From assembly GCF_004564375.1 (NCBI RefSeq), contig NZ_CP038267.1, positions 2,730,501 to 2,794,500 of the forward strand: a stretch of 64,000 nucleotides of DNA. The letters are read 5' to 3'. The notes below the pieces were generated by a model, which saw only the letters and a program-made list of their open reading frames with translations, ran no database searches and had not been told where the DNA came from. Source of the stretch: Nocardioides euryhalodurans (GTDB taxonomy: Bacteria; Actinomycetota; Actinomycetes; Propionibacteriales; Nocardioidaceae). Shown piece after piece: positions 52,498-63,617 of this stretch (positions are counted from its first letter, which is position 1; each line of letters begins with the position of its first letter). Position numbers and translations under genes: made by a program.

Positions 52498-53300
52498 CGG
52501 GCACCCCGGGCGAGGAGCCCATGCTGCGGATGCACGGCGTGGTCGCCGGGTACGGCGGCGGAGACGTGCTGCAGGGAGTCGACATCACCGTGGCCAAGGG
52601 GTCGGTGGCCTGCATCGTGGGGCCCAACGGTGCCGGCAAGTCCACCGTCCTCAAGACGGTCAGCGGCCTGCTGACGCCCCGGCTGGGAGAGGTGCACCTG
52701 CAGGGCGAGCCGATCCACACCCTCTCCGCGGCGACCATCCTGGAGCGGGGCGTCTCGCAGGTGCCGCAGTCCAACGCGCTGTTCCCGACGATGACGGTGC
52801 GCGAGAACGTGCTGCTGGGCGCGTACATCATCCGGCGCGACAAGGCGCTCATCAAGAAGCGCTACGACGAGGTCGCCTCGCTGTTCCCGATCGTCGCCGA
52901 CCGCAGCAACGAGAACGCCGGCAACCTCTCGGGCGGCCAGCGGCGGATGGTGGAGTTCGCGCGCTCGCTGATGCTCGACCCCGTCCTGCTGCTGCTCGAC
53001 GAGCCGTCGCTGGGGCTGGACCCCAAGGCACTGCAGGTGCTGTACGAGTCGGTGATGGTGCTCAGCCGGAGTGGCAAGACGATCCTGCTGGTCGAGCAGA
53101 ACGTGCGGTTCGGGATGAGGATGGCCACCGACGGCATCGTCATGGAGAGCGGGAAGGTCATCACGCAGCGACCTGCCGCCGAGATCCTCTCGGATCCCGA
53201 CCTCGCGACCATGTACTTCGGCGGCACGGTGTCGGAGACCGAGGTCGAGGACGCCACGATCGCCGAGGCGGCGCCGGTCGGGGAGAAGCCGGCACCGTGA
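52494..53300 (+). CDS. livF: Branched-chain-type ABC ATPase (LivF)
   Basis: A 268-residue ATPase. Walker A is GPNGAGKST (about 44-52), the signature is LSGGQRRM, Walker B is [10 protein letters not shown] and the switch region is VEQNV. It is the separate partner of the fused LivG domain. Its start overlaps the previous stop by 4 bp and its stop overlaps the next gene's GTG. Confidence 0.92.
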   Translation: MTGTPGEEPMLRMHGVVAGYGGGDVLQGVDITVAKGSVACIVGPNGAGKSTVLKTVSGLLTPRLGEVHLQGEPIHTLSAATILERGVSQVPQSNALFPTMTVRENVLLGAYIIRRDKALIKKRYDEVASLFPIVADRSNENAGNLSGGQRRMVEFARSLMLDPVLLLLDEPSLGLDPKALQVLYESVMVLSRSGKTILLVEQNVRFGMRMATDGIVMESGKVITQRPAAEILSDPDLATMYFGGTVSETEVEDATIAEAAPVGEKPAP

Positions 53301-54358
53301 CCGGAGGCATGCGGGCGGCCGCCGTCCGCGAGGTCGGCAGTCCTCCTCTGTTCGGCACCTTCGCGTACCCGGATCGGGCCACCACCGTCCCGCCCAGGTT
53401 CCCGATCGAGCACGGCGACGCCCCGGCACGACCGCCGTCCGAGCGCGCGTCGTCGCTCGTCGCGGTCACCTGCGCAGCGCTCAACCCGATCGACCTCCAC
53501 GTGGCCTCGGGAGGGTTCTTCCAGGGCCCGCCGCAGGTGCCCTACGTCCCCGGTGTGGAGGGCGTGGGGCGCGTGCTCGAGTCCGACCACCTCCCGGCCG
53601 GGACCCGGGTCCGCTTCGAGCTCGGCCACCCGGGCTACGGCGGCAACGGTGCGCTCGCCGAGCAGGTGGTCGTCGACGACGAGAGCATGGTCGAGCTGCC
53701 GGCCTCGGTCGCCGACGACGACGCGGCCGCGCTCGGGGTCGCGGGCATCACGGCGGCGCGGGCGCTCGACCTGGCCGACCTCGGCGCCGGGGAGGGGGTG
53801 CTCGTCCTCGGGGCCACCGGCGCCGTGGGGGCGGTCGCCGTCCAGCTCGCCCGGCTTCGCGGTGCGGGTCGTGTCGTCGCGGCCGGTCGGAACCCCGAAC
53901 AGCTCCGGCGGGCCGTCGCCGTGCTGGGCGCGGACGCCGCCGTCGAGCTCGACGGCCGGTCGGTGGCCGACCTGGCCGCGGCCTTCCGCGAGGCGGCCGG
54001 GGGAGGTGTGGACGTCGTCGTCGACCCGCTGTGGGGCGAGCCGGCGGTCGCTGCCCTGGCCGCGGGCAACCTCGGCGTACGACTGGTCAACGTCGGTCAG
54101 GCCGCCGGGACCAGCGTCGAGATGCCGTCGGTCCCCCTGCGCGGGCACCGTGCCGTCGTCCGGGCGATCTCCACCGCGATGGACGACCTGTCCCTGCGGC
54201 GGGAGCGCTACAGCGAGGTGCTCGGCCACCTCGCCGCCGGCCGGCTCCTCGTCGACCACGTCACCCGGCCGCTCGAGGACGTCGCCGAGGCCTGGGCGGC
54301 CCAGGCCTCGTCACCGGGGCGACGCCTGCTCCTGCGGGTCCGTCCGGACAGCGGCTGA
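53297..54358 (+). CDS. Quinone-reductase-like medium-chain dehydrogenase
   Basis: A 353-residue MDR-family enzyme with [15 protein letters not shown], a [13 protein letters not shown] region and the nucleotide motif [18 protein letters not shown]. It lacks zinc-ligand cysteines, so it is of the zeta-crystallin/quinone-reductase type and uses NADPH to reduce an enone or quinone. It is the last gene of the ABC-importer operon, which ties it to the imported substrate. Its 3' end overlaps the convergent MMPL gene by 48 bp. Confidence 0.83.
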   Translation: MTGGMRAAAVREVGSPPLFGTFAYPDRATTVPPRFPIEHGDAPARPPSERASSLVAVTCAALNPIDLHVASGGFFQGPPQVPYVPGVEGVGRVLESDHLPAGTRVRFELGHPGYGGNGALAEQVVVDDESMVELPASVADDDAAALGVAGITAARALDLADLGAGEGVLVLGATGAVGAVAVQLARLRGAGRVVAAGRNPEQLRRAVAVLGADAAVELDGRSVADLAAAFREAAGGGVDVVVDPLWGEPAVAALAAGNLGVRLVNVGQAAGTSVEMPSVPLRGHRAVVRAISTAMDDLSLRRERYSEVLGHLAAGRLLVDHVTRPLEDVAEAWAAQASSPGRRLLLRVRPDSG

Positions 54359-56461
54359 TGCCACCGCGTCCTCCCCGACGGCGCTGGACCCCGTCGCCCG
54401 GCCCGTGACCCGTCGCGGCCACCAGAACCGCTCACCCAGGATCAGCGCGAGGGCCGGGACCAGCACCGTGCGGACGACGAGGGTGTCGAGCAGGACGCCC
54501 ACGAAGATCACGATCCCGAGCTGGGCGAGCACCACCAGCGGCAGCACGCCCAGCACCGCGAAGACAGCCGCGAGCAGGATCCCGGCGCTGGTGATGACCC
54601 CGCCGGTGGCGGTCAGTGCCCGGAGCATCCCCTCGCGCACCCCGTGGCTGCCGGCCTCCTGCAGCGCCCGGGTCACGAGGAAGATGTTGTAGTCGACGCC
54701 GAGCGCGACCAGGAACAGGAACGCCAGCAGCGGGACGCCGACGTCGATCGCCTCGAACCCGAAGACGCCCGTGTAGATCCACCACGACGCCCCGAGCGCG
54801 GCGAAGAACGTCCCCACCACGGTCGCGACCAGCAGCAACGGCGCCACCAGGGAGCGCAGCAGCAGGGTGAGCCCGAGCAGCACCAGCGCGAGGATCAGCG
54901 GGATCAGCAGCTGCCGGTCGCGCTCGGCCCCGGCGATGGCGTCCACGGCCTGGGCCTCGCTGCCACCGACCCACGTGTCGTCGTACGACGACAGCTCGCC
55001 GCGCAGCTCGACGATCGCCGCCTGGGCGGCCTCGGAGCCGGCCGGTGCGTCCAGGACGACGTCGATCCGGGCCAGGTCGTCCGAGGACGCCCCCGGGGTG
55101 GCCGAGACCACGCCGTCGGTCTGCTCCGCGGCCCGCAGCACCTCCTCGGCGTCGGAACGCGTCAGCACCACGGTCGGGTCGACGGTGCCGGCGGGGAAGG
55201 ACTCGCCGAGCCGCTCGGCCGCCACGATGGACTCGGGCGTCTCGAGGAACTGCTCGGACTGCGAGAGGCCCTGCTCGACCTGGGTGAGCCCGGTCGCGAG
55301 CCCGGCGACGAGCAGCACCGCCACGGTGGCGAACCGGGCCGGGTGACCGGCGACGCGGTCGCCGAGTCGGCGCCACAGCGAGCTCCGGGAGTCGACCAGG
55401 ACGGGCTGTCCGACCCGGGGCACCAGCGGCCAGAAGACCCACCGGCCGAAGAGCACGAGCGCGCACGGCAGCACCACGAGCGCGAAGGTCGCCGCCACCA
55501 CGACACCGACCGCGCAGGCCAGGCCCAGCCCGCGGGTGGTCGGCACGACCGACAGCAGCAGCGTCAGCAGGCCGAGCACGACCGTGGTGGAGCTGGCGAG
55601 CACTGCCTCGGCGGTCCCGCGGACGGCTGCCGCCATCGCGGCGTAGCGGTTGTCGTGGGTACGGAGCTCGTCGCGGTAGCGGCTGATCAGCAGCAGGGCG
55701 TAGTCGGTGCCCGCGCCGAAGACCAGCACGCTGAGGATCCCGACGGTCGACTCGTCCCAGGCGACCTCGAAGGCTGCCAGCGTGTGCGTGGCGGCGACCG
55801 CGGCGACGCGGTCGGCGATCCCGACGACCGCGAGCGGGACCAGCCACAGGAAGGGGCTGCGGTAGGTGATGATCAGCAGCACCGCGACGACCGTCGCCGT
55901 GGCGGCGAGCAGCGTGAGGTCGGCCCCGTCGAAGACCCCGGCCAGGTCCGCCTCGATCGCCGCCGGCCCGGTGAGGCTGCCCGTGACGCCGTCGGGGACG
56001 TCGGCGTCGAGGACGCCGCGGAGGTCGGCCACCACGTCGGCGGTCTCGGTGGCACCCTCGACCGGCACCGGGACCACGCCGATGGCGGCCGTCCCGTCCT
56101 CGCTGACCTGGAGGCCGCCGCCCTCGGTGCCGGGCGGGGGACCGCCCTCGGCGCCGGCGGTCGCCTCCGTGACGAGGGAGCCGTAGACCGTCTCGAGCTC
56201 GGCGAGGGTGGCCCGGTCGAGCGTGCCGTCGTCGGAGGTGAACAGCGCCAGGGCGACCGAGCCCTCACCGCTGGGCAGCTCGGCGGAGAGCTCGGTGACG
56301 GTCGTGGAGTCGTAACCGTCGGGCAGCGAGTCGGTGGCGGAGGGTGAGCGCTCGGCCTCCCCGACCGCACCGATCAGGGCCCCGGACAGCAGCAGCGCGA
56401 GCAGCGCGACGGTCACGGCGACGCCGGGACGGAGCACGCGGGGGGTCGAGGTCCGGGACAC
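54311..56461 (-). CDS. MMPL-family RND exporter
   Basis: A 716-residue membrane protein with two repeated MMPL halves, each with an outside loop and a helix bundle (VFGAGTDYALLLISRYRDEL in the first, ALGVDYNIFLVTRALQEAG in the second, with the proton-relay Asp in each). It exports lipids or drugs using the proton gradient. GTG 56461 follows an AAGGAG site; the longer frame would cover the MarR control region. Probably repressed by the divergent MarR gene. Confidence 0.88.
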   Translation of the reverse strand: MSRTSTPRVLRPGVAVTVALLALLLSGALIGAVGEAERSPSATDSLPDGYDSTTVTELSAELPSGEGSVALALFTSDDGTLDRATLAELETVYGSLVTEATAGAEGGPPPGTEGGGLQVSEDGTAAIGVVPVPVEGATETADVVADLRGVLDADVPDGVTGSLTGPAAIEADLAGVFDGADLTLLAATATVVAVLLIITYRSPFLWLVPLAVVGIADRVAAVAATHTLAAFEVAWDESTVGILSVLVFGAGTDYALLLISRYRDELRTHDNRYAAMAAAVRGTAEAVLASSTTVVLGLLTLLLSVVPTTRGLGLACAVGVVVAATFALVVLPCALVLFGRWVFWPLVPRVGQPVLVDSRSSLWRRLGDRVAGHPARFATVAVLLVAGLATGLTQVEQGLSQSEQFLETPESIVAAERLGESFPAGTVDPTVVLTRSDAEEVLRAAEQTDGVVSATPGASSDDLARIDVVLDAPAGSEAAQAAIVELRGELSSYDDTWVGGSEAQAVDAIAGAERDRQLLIPLILALVLLGLTLLLRSLVAPLLLVATVVGTFFAALGASWWIYTGVFGFEAIDVGVPLLAFLFLVALGVDYNIFLVTRALQEAGSHGVREGMLRALTATGGVITSAGILLAAVFAVLGVLPLVVLAQLGIVIFVGVLLDTLVVRTVLVPALALILGERFWWPRRVTGRATGSSAVGEDAVASAAVRTDPQEQASPR

Positions 56462-56504
56462 GGGACGGCTCCTTGAGTAGACTGGATCGCTCAGCAGGTG
56501 AGTA

Positions 56505-56524
56505 ACCAAATTAACTAAGTTGGT
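56505..56524. promoter_or_regulatory. Imperfect dyad, likely MarR operator
   Basis: ACCAAATTAACTAAGTTGGT shows 7 of 10 base pairs symmetric about its centre, with fully matched ACCAA/TTGGT ends. It is AT-rich in GC-rich DNA and lies between the MMPL and MarR genes, touching the MarR start codon. It fits a self-controlling MarR site. Confidence 0.55.
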
Positions 56525-56990
56525 GAGCGAAATCCAGTCGGGAATGTCGCCGGACGACGTCGAGCAGGCGATGGGGACCTCCACCCTGCAGCTGCTCCGA
56601 CGCCTCCTCGACGTCGCGCAGCAGAGCGGTCCCGCCGTGGCGCGGCGTGCCGAGCTGAGCCACACCGAGCTCACCGCCCTCGAGATGCTCACCCGTCAGG
56701 CGTGGGGGCCCGGGGAGCTCGCCCGGCACCTCGGGGTCACCTCGGCCGCCGCTTCCGGCATCGTCGACCGGCTGGCCGCCCGGGGGCACGTGGAGCGGGT
56801 GCCCCACGAGGCCGACCGCCGACGGACGCAGGTGGTCCTGACCGAGTCCGGTCGCCGGGACGTGCTCGGCCACCTGATGCCGATGTTCGCCGCCCTCGAC
56901 GAGCTCGACCGGGGCCTGAGCGACGCCGAGCGCGAGGTCGTCGACCGCTACCTCGCCGCGGCGACCGAGGCGATCCGCCGGGTGCTCTGA
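56523..56990 (+). CDS. MarR-family transcriptional regulator
   Basis: A 155-residue MarR regulator. The winged helix is at about residues 55-115 (GELARHLGVTSAAASGIVDRLAARGHVERVPHEADRR, core shown), with dimer helices at both ends. GTG 56523 is chosen tentatively; TTG 56520 and ATG 56544 are in frame and none has a good ribosome site. It is divergent from the MMPL exporter and its stop overlaps the nagA start. Confidence 0.82.
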   Translation: MSEIQSGMSPDDVEQAMGTSTLQLLRRLLDVAQQSGPAVARRAELSHTELTALEMLTRQAWGPGELARHLGVTSAAASGIVDRLAARGHVERVPHEADRRRTQVVLTESGRRDVLGHLMPMFAALDELDRGLSDAEREVVDRYLAAATEAIRRVL

Positions 56991-58117
56991 TGGCCGACCT
57001 GGTGCTGCGCGCCGACCGGCTGGTCGCGCCGGACCGGGTGCTCGCGCCGGGTTGGGTGCACGTGGTCGGCGGCACGATCTCCGACGTCGGCGCCGGAGCC
57101 CCGCCACGCGTGGCCGACGTCGATCTCGTCGGATCGACGCTGGTGCCCGGCCTGGTCGACAGCCACGTCCACGGTGGCGGGGGAGCCGCCTTCGACGGCG
57201 GGGACCCGGCCGCGGTCGAGCAGGTGGTGCGCGCCCACCGGGCGCAGGGGACGACCACGCTGCTGGCGAGCCTGGTCACCGACACGGTCGACGGGCTGGT
57301 GCGGTCGGCAGGGCGGTTGGCCGACCTCGTCGACGACGGCCTGCTCGCCGGCGTGCACCTCGAGGGGCCATGGCTGAGCCCGCACCACCCCGGTGCCCAC
57401 GACCCGGCGCTGCTCGGCACCCCGACCGCCGCCACGGTGGACCGGCTCGTCGAGGCGGCCCGCGGCCACCTGCGGATGGTCACGCTGGCGCCGGAGCTGC
57501 CCGGGGCGACCGAGGCGGTCCGCCGCCTCGTCGCAGCCGGGGTCGTCGTGGCGATCGGCCACACCGACGCGACGTACGACCAGGCGCGGGCCGCGCTGGA
57601 TGCCGGGGCGGCCGCCGGCACCCACCTGTTCAACGCCATGCGGGGCCTCCACCACCGCGAGCCCGGACCCGTGGCGGCACTCCTCGAGCACCCCGACGCC
57701 CACGTGGAACTGATCGCCGACGGCGTGCACGTCCACCCGGCGATGATCGGCCTCGCGGCCGCCGCCAAGCCGCACCACACCGTGCTGGTCACCGACGCCA
57801 TGGCAGCCGCGGCCGCGGAGGACGGCGACTACCGGCTGGGGGCGCTCGGGGTCGAGGTGCGCGACGGCGTCGCCCGGCTCCCGGGCGGTGCCCTCGCCGG
57901 GTCGACGGCGACGCTGGCCACCTCGGTGCGCTACGCCGTGCGGGCCGCCGGGCTCCGCCTGGAGGACGCGGTCCGTGCCGCCACTGCCACGCCGGCCGGG
58001 TTGCACGGGCTCGCCCGCACCGGCGCCCTGAGGCCGGGTGCCGATGCCGACCTGGTGGCCCTGGACGAGGACCTGCGGGTGCGCCGGGTGATGCACCGGG
58101 GGCGCTGGATCTGCTGA
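56990..58117 (+). CDS. nagA: N-acetylglucosamine-6-phosphate deacetylase
   Basis: A 375-residue amidohydrolase of the NagA type: DSHVHGGGG, HLEGPWLSPHHPGAHD with the metal Glu, IGHTDATYD, THLFNAMRGLHHREPG and the catalytic Asp in VTDAMAA. It removes the acetyl group from GlcNAc-6-phosphate in amino-sugar use or cell-wall recycling. Its ATG overlaps the MarR stop, which is an unusual pairing. nagB and PTS genes are not in view. Confidence 0.9.
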   Translation: MADLVLRADRLVAPDRVLAPGWVHVVGGTISDVGAGAPPRVADVDLVGSTLVPGLVDSHVHGGGGAAFDGGDPAAVEQVVRAHRAQGTTTLLASLVTDTVDGLVRSAGRLADLVDDGLLAGVHLEGPWLSPHHPGAHDPALLGTPTAATVDRLVEAARGHLRMVTLAPELPGATEAVRRLVAAGVVVAIGHTDATYDQARAALDAGAAAGTHLFNAMRGLHHREPGPVAALLEHPDAHVELIADGVHVHPAMIGLAAAAKPHHTVLVTDAMAAAAAEDGDYRLGALGVEVRDGVARLPGGALAGSTATLATSVRYAVRAAGLRLEDAVRAATATPAGLHGLARTGALRPGADADLVALDEDLRVRRVMHRGRWIC

Positions 58118-58172
58118 CGGATCCGCCCGCAGGGGTTGTCTCCTTCGACGTCGCCTGCGTCTAATATATTGC

Positions 58173-58820
58173 ATGCCACTGACCGCCGAGGCCGCTGTCC
58201 CGCGCTCGTTGCTGCGCGACGAGGTGCTGGTGCGGTTGCGCGAGGCGATCGTGGGCGGTGCCCTCGCACCCGGTGAGACGTTGCGCGACCAGGAGCTCGC
58301 CAGCTGGTTGGGCGTGAGCCGGACACCGGTCCGCGAGGCCCTGCTCATGCTCGCCGAGGCCGGCCTCGTGGTCGCCCGTCCGGGAACCTCGACCGTGGTG
58401 AGCTCGCTGGACGCACGAGCGGTCCGCGACGCCCGCGACGTGGTCGCGGCGATGCACGAGGTGGCGGTGCGTGACGCGGTCGGCCGGCTCTCCGCCGATC
58501 ACCTGCGGGCCATGCAGGAGGCGGCGGCCGAGTTCGCGGCTGCGATCCGCGCCGGCGACGTCCCGGCCGCCCTGGCCGCCGACGACCGGCTCCACCGGGT
58601 GCCGGTCGAGGTCAGCGGCAACCGGGCCGTCGCCGCGGTGCTCGACCAGTACACCCCCGTCGTACGACGGGCCGAGCGGCTGCGCTTCTCGTCTCTCGCC
58701 GGTCGCGACTCGATCGACCGGCACGACGACCTGCTCCGGCTCTGTGCTGCCGGCGAGGCCGAGGCCGCCGCGGCGGTCGCCTTCGACACCTGGCACTCCC
58801 TTCCCACCGACAGGACCTGA
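58173..58820 (+). CDS. GntR-family (FCD) regulator, likely of the ACC deaminase gene
   Basis: A 215-residue GntR/FCD regulator: winged helix at about residues 15-80 ([30 protein letters not shown], core shown), then the helical effector domain ([23 protein letters not shown]). A TAATAT -10 (58162-58167), within the palindrome AATATATT, ends 5 nt before the ATG, so the mRNA is leaderless and the site may bind the regulator itself. The ACC deaminase gene starts 1 bp after its stop. Confidence 0.85.
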   Translation: MPLTAEAAVPRSLLRDEVLVRLREAIVGGALAPGETLRDQELASWLGVSRTPVREALLMLAEAGLVVARPGTSTVVSSLDARAVRDARDVVAAMHEVAVRDAVGRLSADHLRAMQEAAAEFAAAIRAGDVPAALAADDRLHRVPVEVSGNRAVAAVLDQYTPVVRRAERLRFSSLAGRDSIDRHDDLLRLCAAGEAEAAAAVAFDTWHSLPTDRT

Positions 58821-58821
58821 C

Positions 58822-59859
58822 ATGGCTCTCGCCGACTTCCCACGCCACCCGTTGACCTTCGGGCCGAGCCCGGTGCACCCTCTCGACCGGCTCAGCGACC
58901 ACCTCGGTGGTGCCCGTGTCTGGGCCAAGCGGGAGGACTGCAACGCCGGTCTCGCCTACGGCGGCAACAAGACCCGCAAGCTCGAGTACTTCGTCCCCGA
59001 GGCGCTCGCGAGCGGCGCCGACACCCTGGTCAGCATCGGTGGCTACCAGTCCAACCACACCCGGCAGGTCGCCGCCGTCGCCGCCCACCTCGGGCTGCAG
59101 GCGGTGCTGGTGCAGGAGCGCTGGGTCGACTGGCCCGACAGCGTCAACGACCGCGTCGGCAACATCATGCTCAGCCGGATCATGGGCGCCGAGGTGCGGC
59201 TCGACCCGGCGGGCTTCGACATCGGGTTCCGCGACTCCTGGCAGCAGGCGATCGAGGACGTCCGGTCACGCGGCGGCGTGCCGTACGCCATCCCCGCCGG
59301 CGCCTCGGACCACCGCCTCGGCGGCCTCGGCTTCGCCCGCTGGGCCCACGAGGTCGCGGCGCAGGAGGAACAGCTCGGGGTCTTCTTCGACACCGTCGTG
59401 GTCTGCACCGTCACCGGGTCCACGCATGCCGGCATGATCGCGGGCTTCGCCGACCTCGAGGCCGCCGGCGGCCGGCCGCGCCGGGTGATCGGGATCGACG
59501 CGTCGGCCACGCTGCAGAAGACCCGTGACCAGGTCGAGCGCATCGCCCGTCGTACGGCAGAGCTCATCGGCGTCCCCCGTGACCTGCGCGAGGACGAGCT
59601 GACGGTGCTCGAGGGCTGGGCCGGTGACACGTACGGCATCCCGGTGCAGAGCACGCTCGACGCGATCCGGCTGACCGGGCAGCTCGAGGGCGTGATCCTC
59701 GACCCGGTCTACGAGGGCAAGTCGATGGCCGGCCTGGTCGACCTGGTGCGCGACGGCGAGATCGGCCGCGACTCGACCGTGCTCTACGCCCACCTCGGCG
59801 GACAGCCCGCCCTCAACGCCTACTCGGCGCTCTTCACCGAGACCCGGCGGGTGGGGTAG
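58822..59859 (+). CDS. acdS: 1-aminocyclopropane-1-carboxylate deaminase
   Basis: A 345-residue PLP enzyme. The PLP lysine is Lys50 in [11 protein letters not shown]; Ser77 is in [10 protein letters not shown]. The two residues that separate true ACC deaminases from D-cysteine desulfhydrases are of the deaminase kind: Glu298 (VYEGK) and Leu325 (AHLGG). It turns ACC, the plant ethylene precursor, into 2-oxobutyrate and ammonia, which points to life near plant roots. It is co-transcribed with the GntR gene just upstream. Confidence 0.9.
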   Translation: MALADFPRHPLTFGPSPVHPLDRLSDHLGGARVWAKREDCNAGLAYGGNKTRKLEYFVPEALASGADTLVSIGGYQSNHTRQVAAVAAHLGLQAVLVQERWVDWPDSVNDRVGNIMLSRIMGAEVRLDPAGFDIGFRDSWQQAIEDVRSRGGVPYAIPAGASDHRLGGLGFARWAHEVAAQEEQLGVFFDTVVVCTVTGSTHAGMIAGFADLEAAGGRPRRVIGIDASATLQKTRDQVERIARRTAELIGVPRDLREDELTVLEGWAGDTYGIPVQSTLDAIRLTGQLEGVILDPVYEGKSMAGLVDLVRDGEIGRDSTVLYAHLGGQPALNAYSALFTETRRVG

Positions 59860-59862
59860 TCC

Positions 59863-61497
<1,635 letters not shown>

Positions 61498-61588
61498 GTC
61501 GCCATCATGGCCTGCGGGCTGGCCCGCCACCACCGCCGAGCGTCTCGGGTACGGTGCTGGCGCCCCCGTTCTCGGCCAAGGAGCAGTC

Positions 61589-62854
61589 ATGGACACCTCG
61601 TCCGCACCGTCGACCCGTGAGACCAAGCCCCGCTGGTCCCTCATCGGCCCCGGCATCGTCGTCGCCGCCACCGGAGTCGGCGGAGCCGACCTCGTCGCCA
61701 CCCTGATCGCCGGCAGCAACTACGGCTACGCGCTGCTCTGGGCGGTCGTGATCGGGTGCCTGATGAAGGTGGTGCTCGTCGAGGGGGCCGGTCGCTACAC
61801 CCTCGCCACCGGGCACACCATCTACGAGGGCTGGGCCTCGCTGGGTCGCTGGACGACCTGGTACTTCGCCCCCTACATCGTGATCTGGGGCTTCGTCTAC
61901 GGCGCCGCCGCCATGGCCGGCACCGGGCTGCCGCTGGCCTCGCTGCTGCCGTTCCTGCCGATCGAGGCGTGGGGGATCATCTCCGGGCTGCTCGGCCTCG
62001 CCCTGGTGTGGAGCGGCCGCTACGGCTTCTTCGAGAAGGTGTGCGCCGCCCTGGTGGGGCTGATGTTCGTGGCGATGGTGATGGCCGCGGCGCTCACGGT
62101 GCCGAACCTCCCCGAGCTCGCCACCGGGCTGGCGCCGATGGTGCCCGACGGCGCGCTCTTCACCACCCTCGCCGTGGCCGGCGGCGTCGGCGGCACGATC
62201 ACGCTGGCGGCCTACGGCTACTGGGTGCGTGAGAAGGGCTGGAGCACCGAGTCCCACATGCGCGTGATGCGGCTCGACAACGGCGTCGCCTACCTCGTGA
62301 CCGGCCTCTTCGTCGTCGCCACCCTCATCGTCGGTGCCGAGCTGCTCTACTCCGCCAACATCGCGATCTCCGAGGGGGAGCAGGGGCTGCTCGACCTCGG
62401 CAACGTGCTCGAGGACCGCTACGGCGCCGCCGCGGGCACGATCTTCCTGATCGGCTTCTGGGCCGCGGCGATGTCGTCGCTGGTCGGGGTCTGGAACGGC
62501 GTCTCGATGATGTTCGCCGACTTCCTCGGCCACGTCCGCAAGCTGCCCGAGGACCACGTCGAGCGCGGCCCGCACGGCACGGCCTACAAGGGCTACATCC
62601 TGTGGCTGACGATCCCGCCGATCGTGCCGCTGCTGATGGGCGAGCCGTTCTACCTGATCCTCCTCTACGGCGTGCTCGGTGCGCTCTTCATGCCGTTCCT
62701 CGCGATCACACTGCTGCTGATCCTCAACTCGGACCGGGTGCCGGGCCGGTGGCGCAACAAGCTCTTCTCCAACGTGCTGATGGCGGCGACGGCGCTGGTG
62801 TTCCTGGTGCTGGCTGTGCAGCAGCTGCGCGACCAGATCAGCGGCCTCCTCTAG
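61589..62854 (+). CDS. NRAMP-related transporter lacking the metal-site motifs
   Basis: A 421-residue membrane protein with 11 or so helices of the NRAMP/LeuT fold. In TM1, where metal transporters have DPGN, it has VGGADLV (in [18 protein letters not shown]); in TM6, where they have MPH, it has [10 protein letters not shown]. It is therefore not a normal manganese/iron importer and may carry another ion or a solute. A TACGGT box (61550-61555) and an AAGGAGCAG ribosome site precede ATG 61589. Its end overlaps the next gene by 4 bp. Confidence 0.82.
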   Translation: MDTSSAPSTRETKPRWSLIGPGIVVAATGVGGADLVATLIAGSNYGYALLWAVVIGCLMKVVLVEGAGRYTLATGHTIYEGWASLGRWTTWYFAPYIVIWGFVYGAAAMAGTGLPLASLLPFLPIEAWGIISGLLGLALVWSGRYGFFEKVCAALVGLMFVAMVMAAALTVPNLPELATGLAPMVPDGALFTTLAVAGGVGGTITLAAYGYWVREKGWSTESHMRVMRLDNGVAYLVTGLFVVATLIVGAELLYSANIAISEGEQGLLDLGNVLEDRYGAAAGTIFLIGFWAAAMSSLVGVWNGVSMMFADFLGHVRKLPEDHVERGPHGTAYKGYILWLTIPPIVPLLMGEPFYLILLYGVLGALFMPFLAITLLLILNSDRVPGRWRNKLFSNVLMAATALVFLVLAVQQLRDQISGLL

Positions 62855-63537
62855 GCCTGGTCCTGGTCCCGGTCGTCGAGCTCCCGACGCCGCTGCTCGC
62901 GCAGCTCGTCCTGGTGACGGCGGCGGCGGAGCTCGACCCGGGCGAGCACGAAGGCGAGGACGATCGGCACGACGTACGTGGCGTTGTCGAGCACCCACCG
63001 CACCCACCCGGGCAGCTGCCAGTCGGGGAGGTCGAGGTCGGGCCACGGGATCGCGGGGAGGTCCGGCCACGGGACCTCCGGCAGGTCCGGCAGCGGGATC
63101 GACGGCAGGTCGGGCCAGGGGATCGAGGGCCACGGCAGGGTGATCACCAGCAGCGTCAACAGGATCGGGACGACGACCTTGCCGACCCCGCCCGCGGTCT
63201 GGATCGTCGCGTAGCGGCGCGGGTGGGCGCGGACCCGCTCCTCGTACGCCGCGGCGGGTGAGCCCGGCTCGGGCTCGAGGTCGAGGCCACCGATCCCGGC
63301 CAGGCCCGCGGCGTCGGCGTCCGGGGCGTGCCACGTGGCGCGGCGGGGAGACCCGGTCGTCGAGAAGCGGACGTCCATCGAGCCATGGTCGTCGGCCTCG
63401 AGCCGGATCCGTTCCTCGGCCGCCTTCTTGAGCGCGACCACCTCGCCGTCGACCTGCCACTCCACGGCGTGGCGCAACGTTCCCGCCGCGGTGACGCGGT
63501 GCTCGCGCCCGTCGACGGTCAGCGTCCAGGTCTGCAT
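62851..63537 (-). CDS. Membrane protein with PWPDLP repeats, unknown function
   Basis: A 228-residue protein. Residues 1-110 are soluble and strand-rich (a W-x-L-T-V-D-G start). A hydrophobic helix lies at about 119-134 and another at about 187-203, and between them sits a proline/tryptophan repeat of about 8 residues (PWPDLPSI, PLPDLPEV, PWPDLPAI, PWPDLDL). The C-terminus is highly charged. A TAGCGT hexamer (minus strand, 63549-63544) ends 6 nt before the ATG. I do not recognise the family. Confidence 0.65.
   Translation of the reverse strand: MQTWTLTVDGREHRVTAAGTLRHAVEWQVDGEVVALKKAAEERIRLEADDHGSMDVRFSTTGSPRRATWHAPDADAAGLAGIGGLDLEPEPGSPAAAYEERVRAHPRRYATIQTAGGVGKVVVPILLTLLVITLPWPSIPWPDLPSIPLPDLPEVPWPDLPAIPWPDLDLPDWQLPGWVRWVLDNATYVVPIVLAFVLARVELRRRRHQDELREQRRRELDDRDQDQA
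63004..63135 (-). repeat. Tandem PWPDLP-coding repeat
   Basis: Coding for residues 135-178 of the membrane protein above, this stretch repeats a unit of about 24 bases (8 codons). The unit starts PWP or PLP, then DLP plus two variable residues. At the DNA level the GGGAGGTC/GGCCACGGG blocks recur. It is a region to expect copy-number change. Confidence 0.65.
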
Positions 63538-63617
63538 GCCACCACGCTAGGCAGCCCTCGGCCGCGACACATCGGACGATGGTCGGCACCGCGACGACTT
63601 CGGTCGCGGGGGCACGG

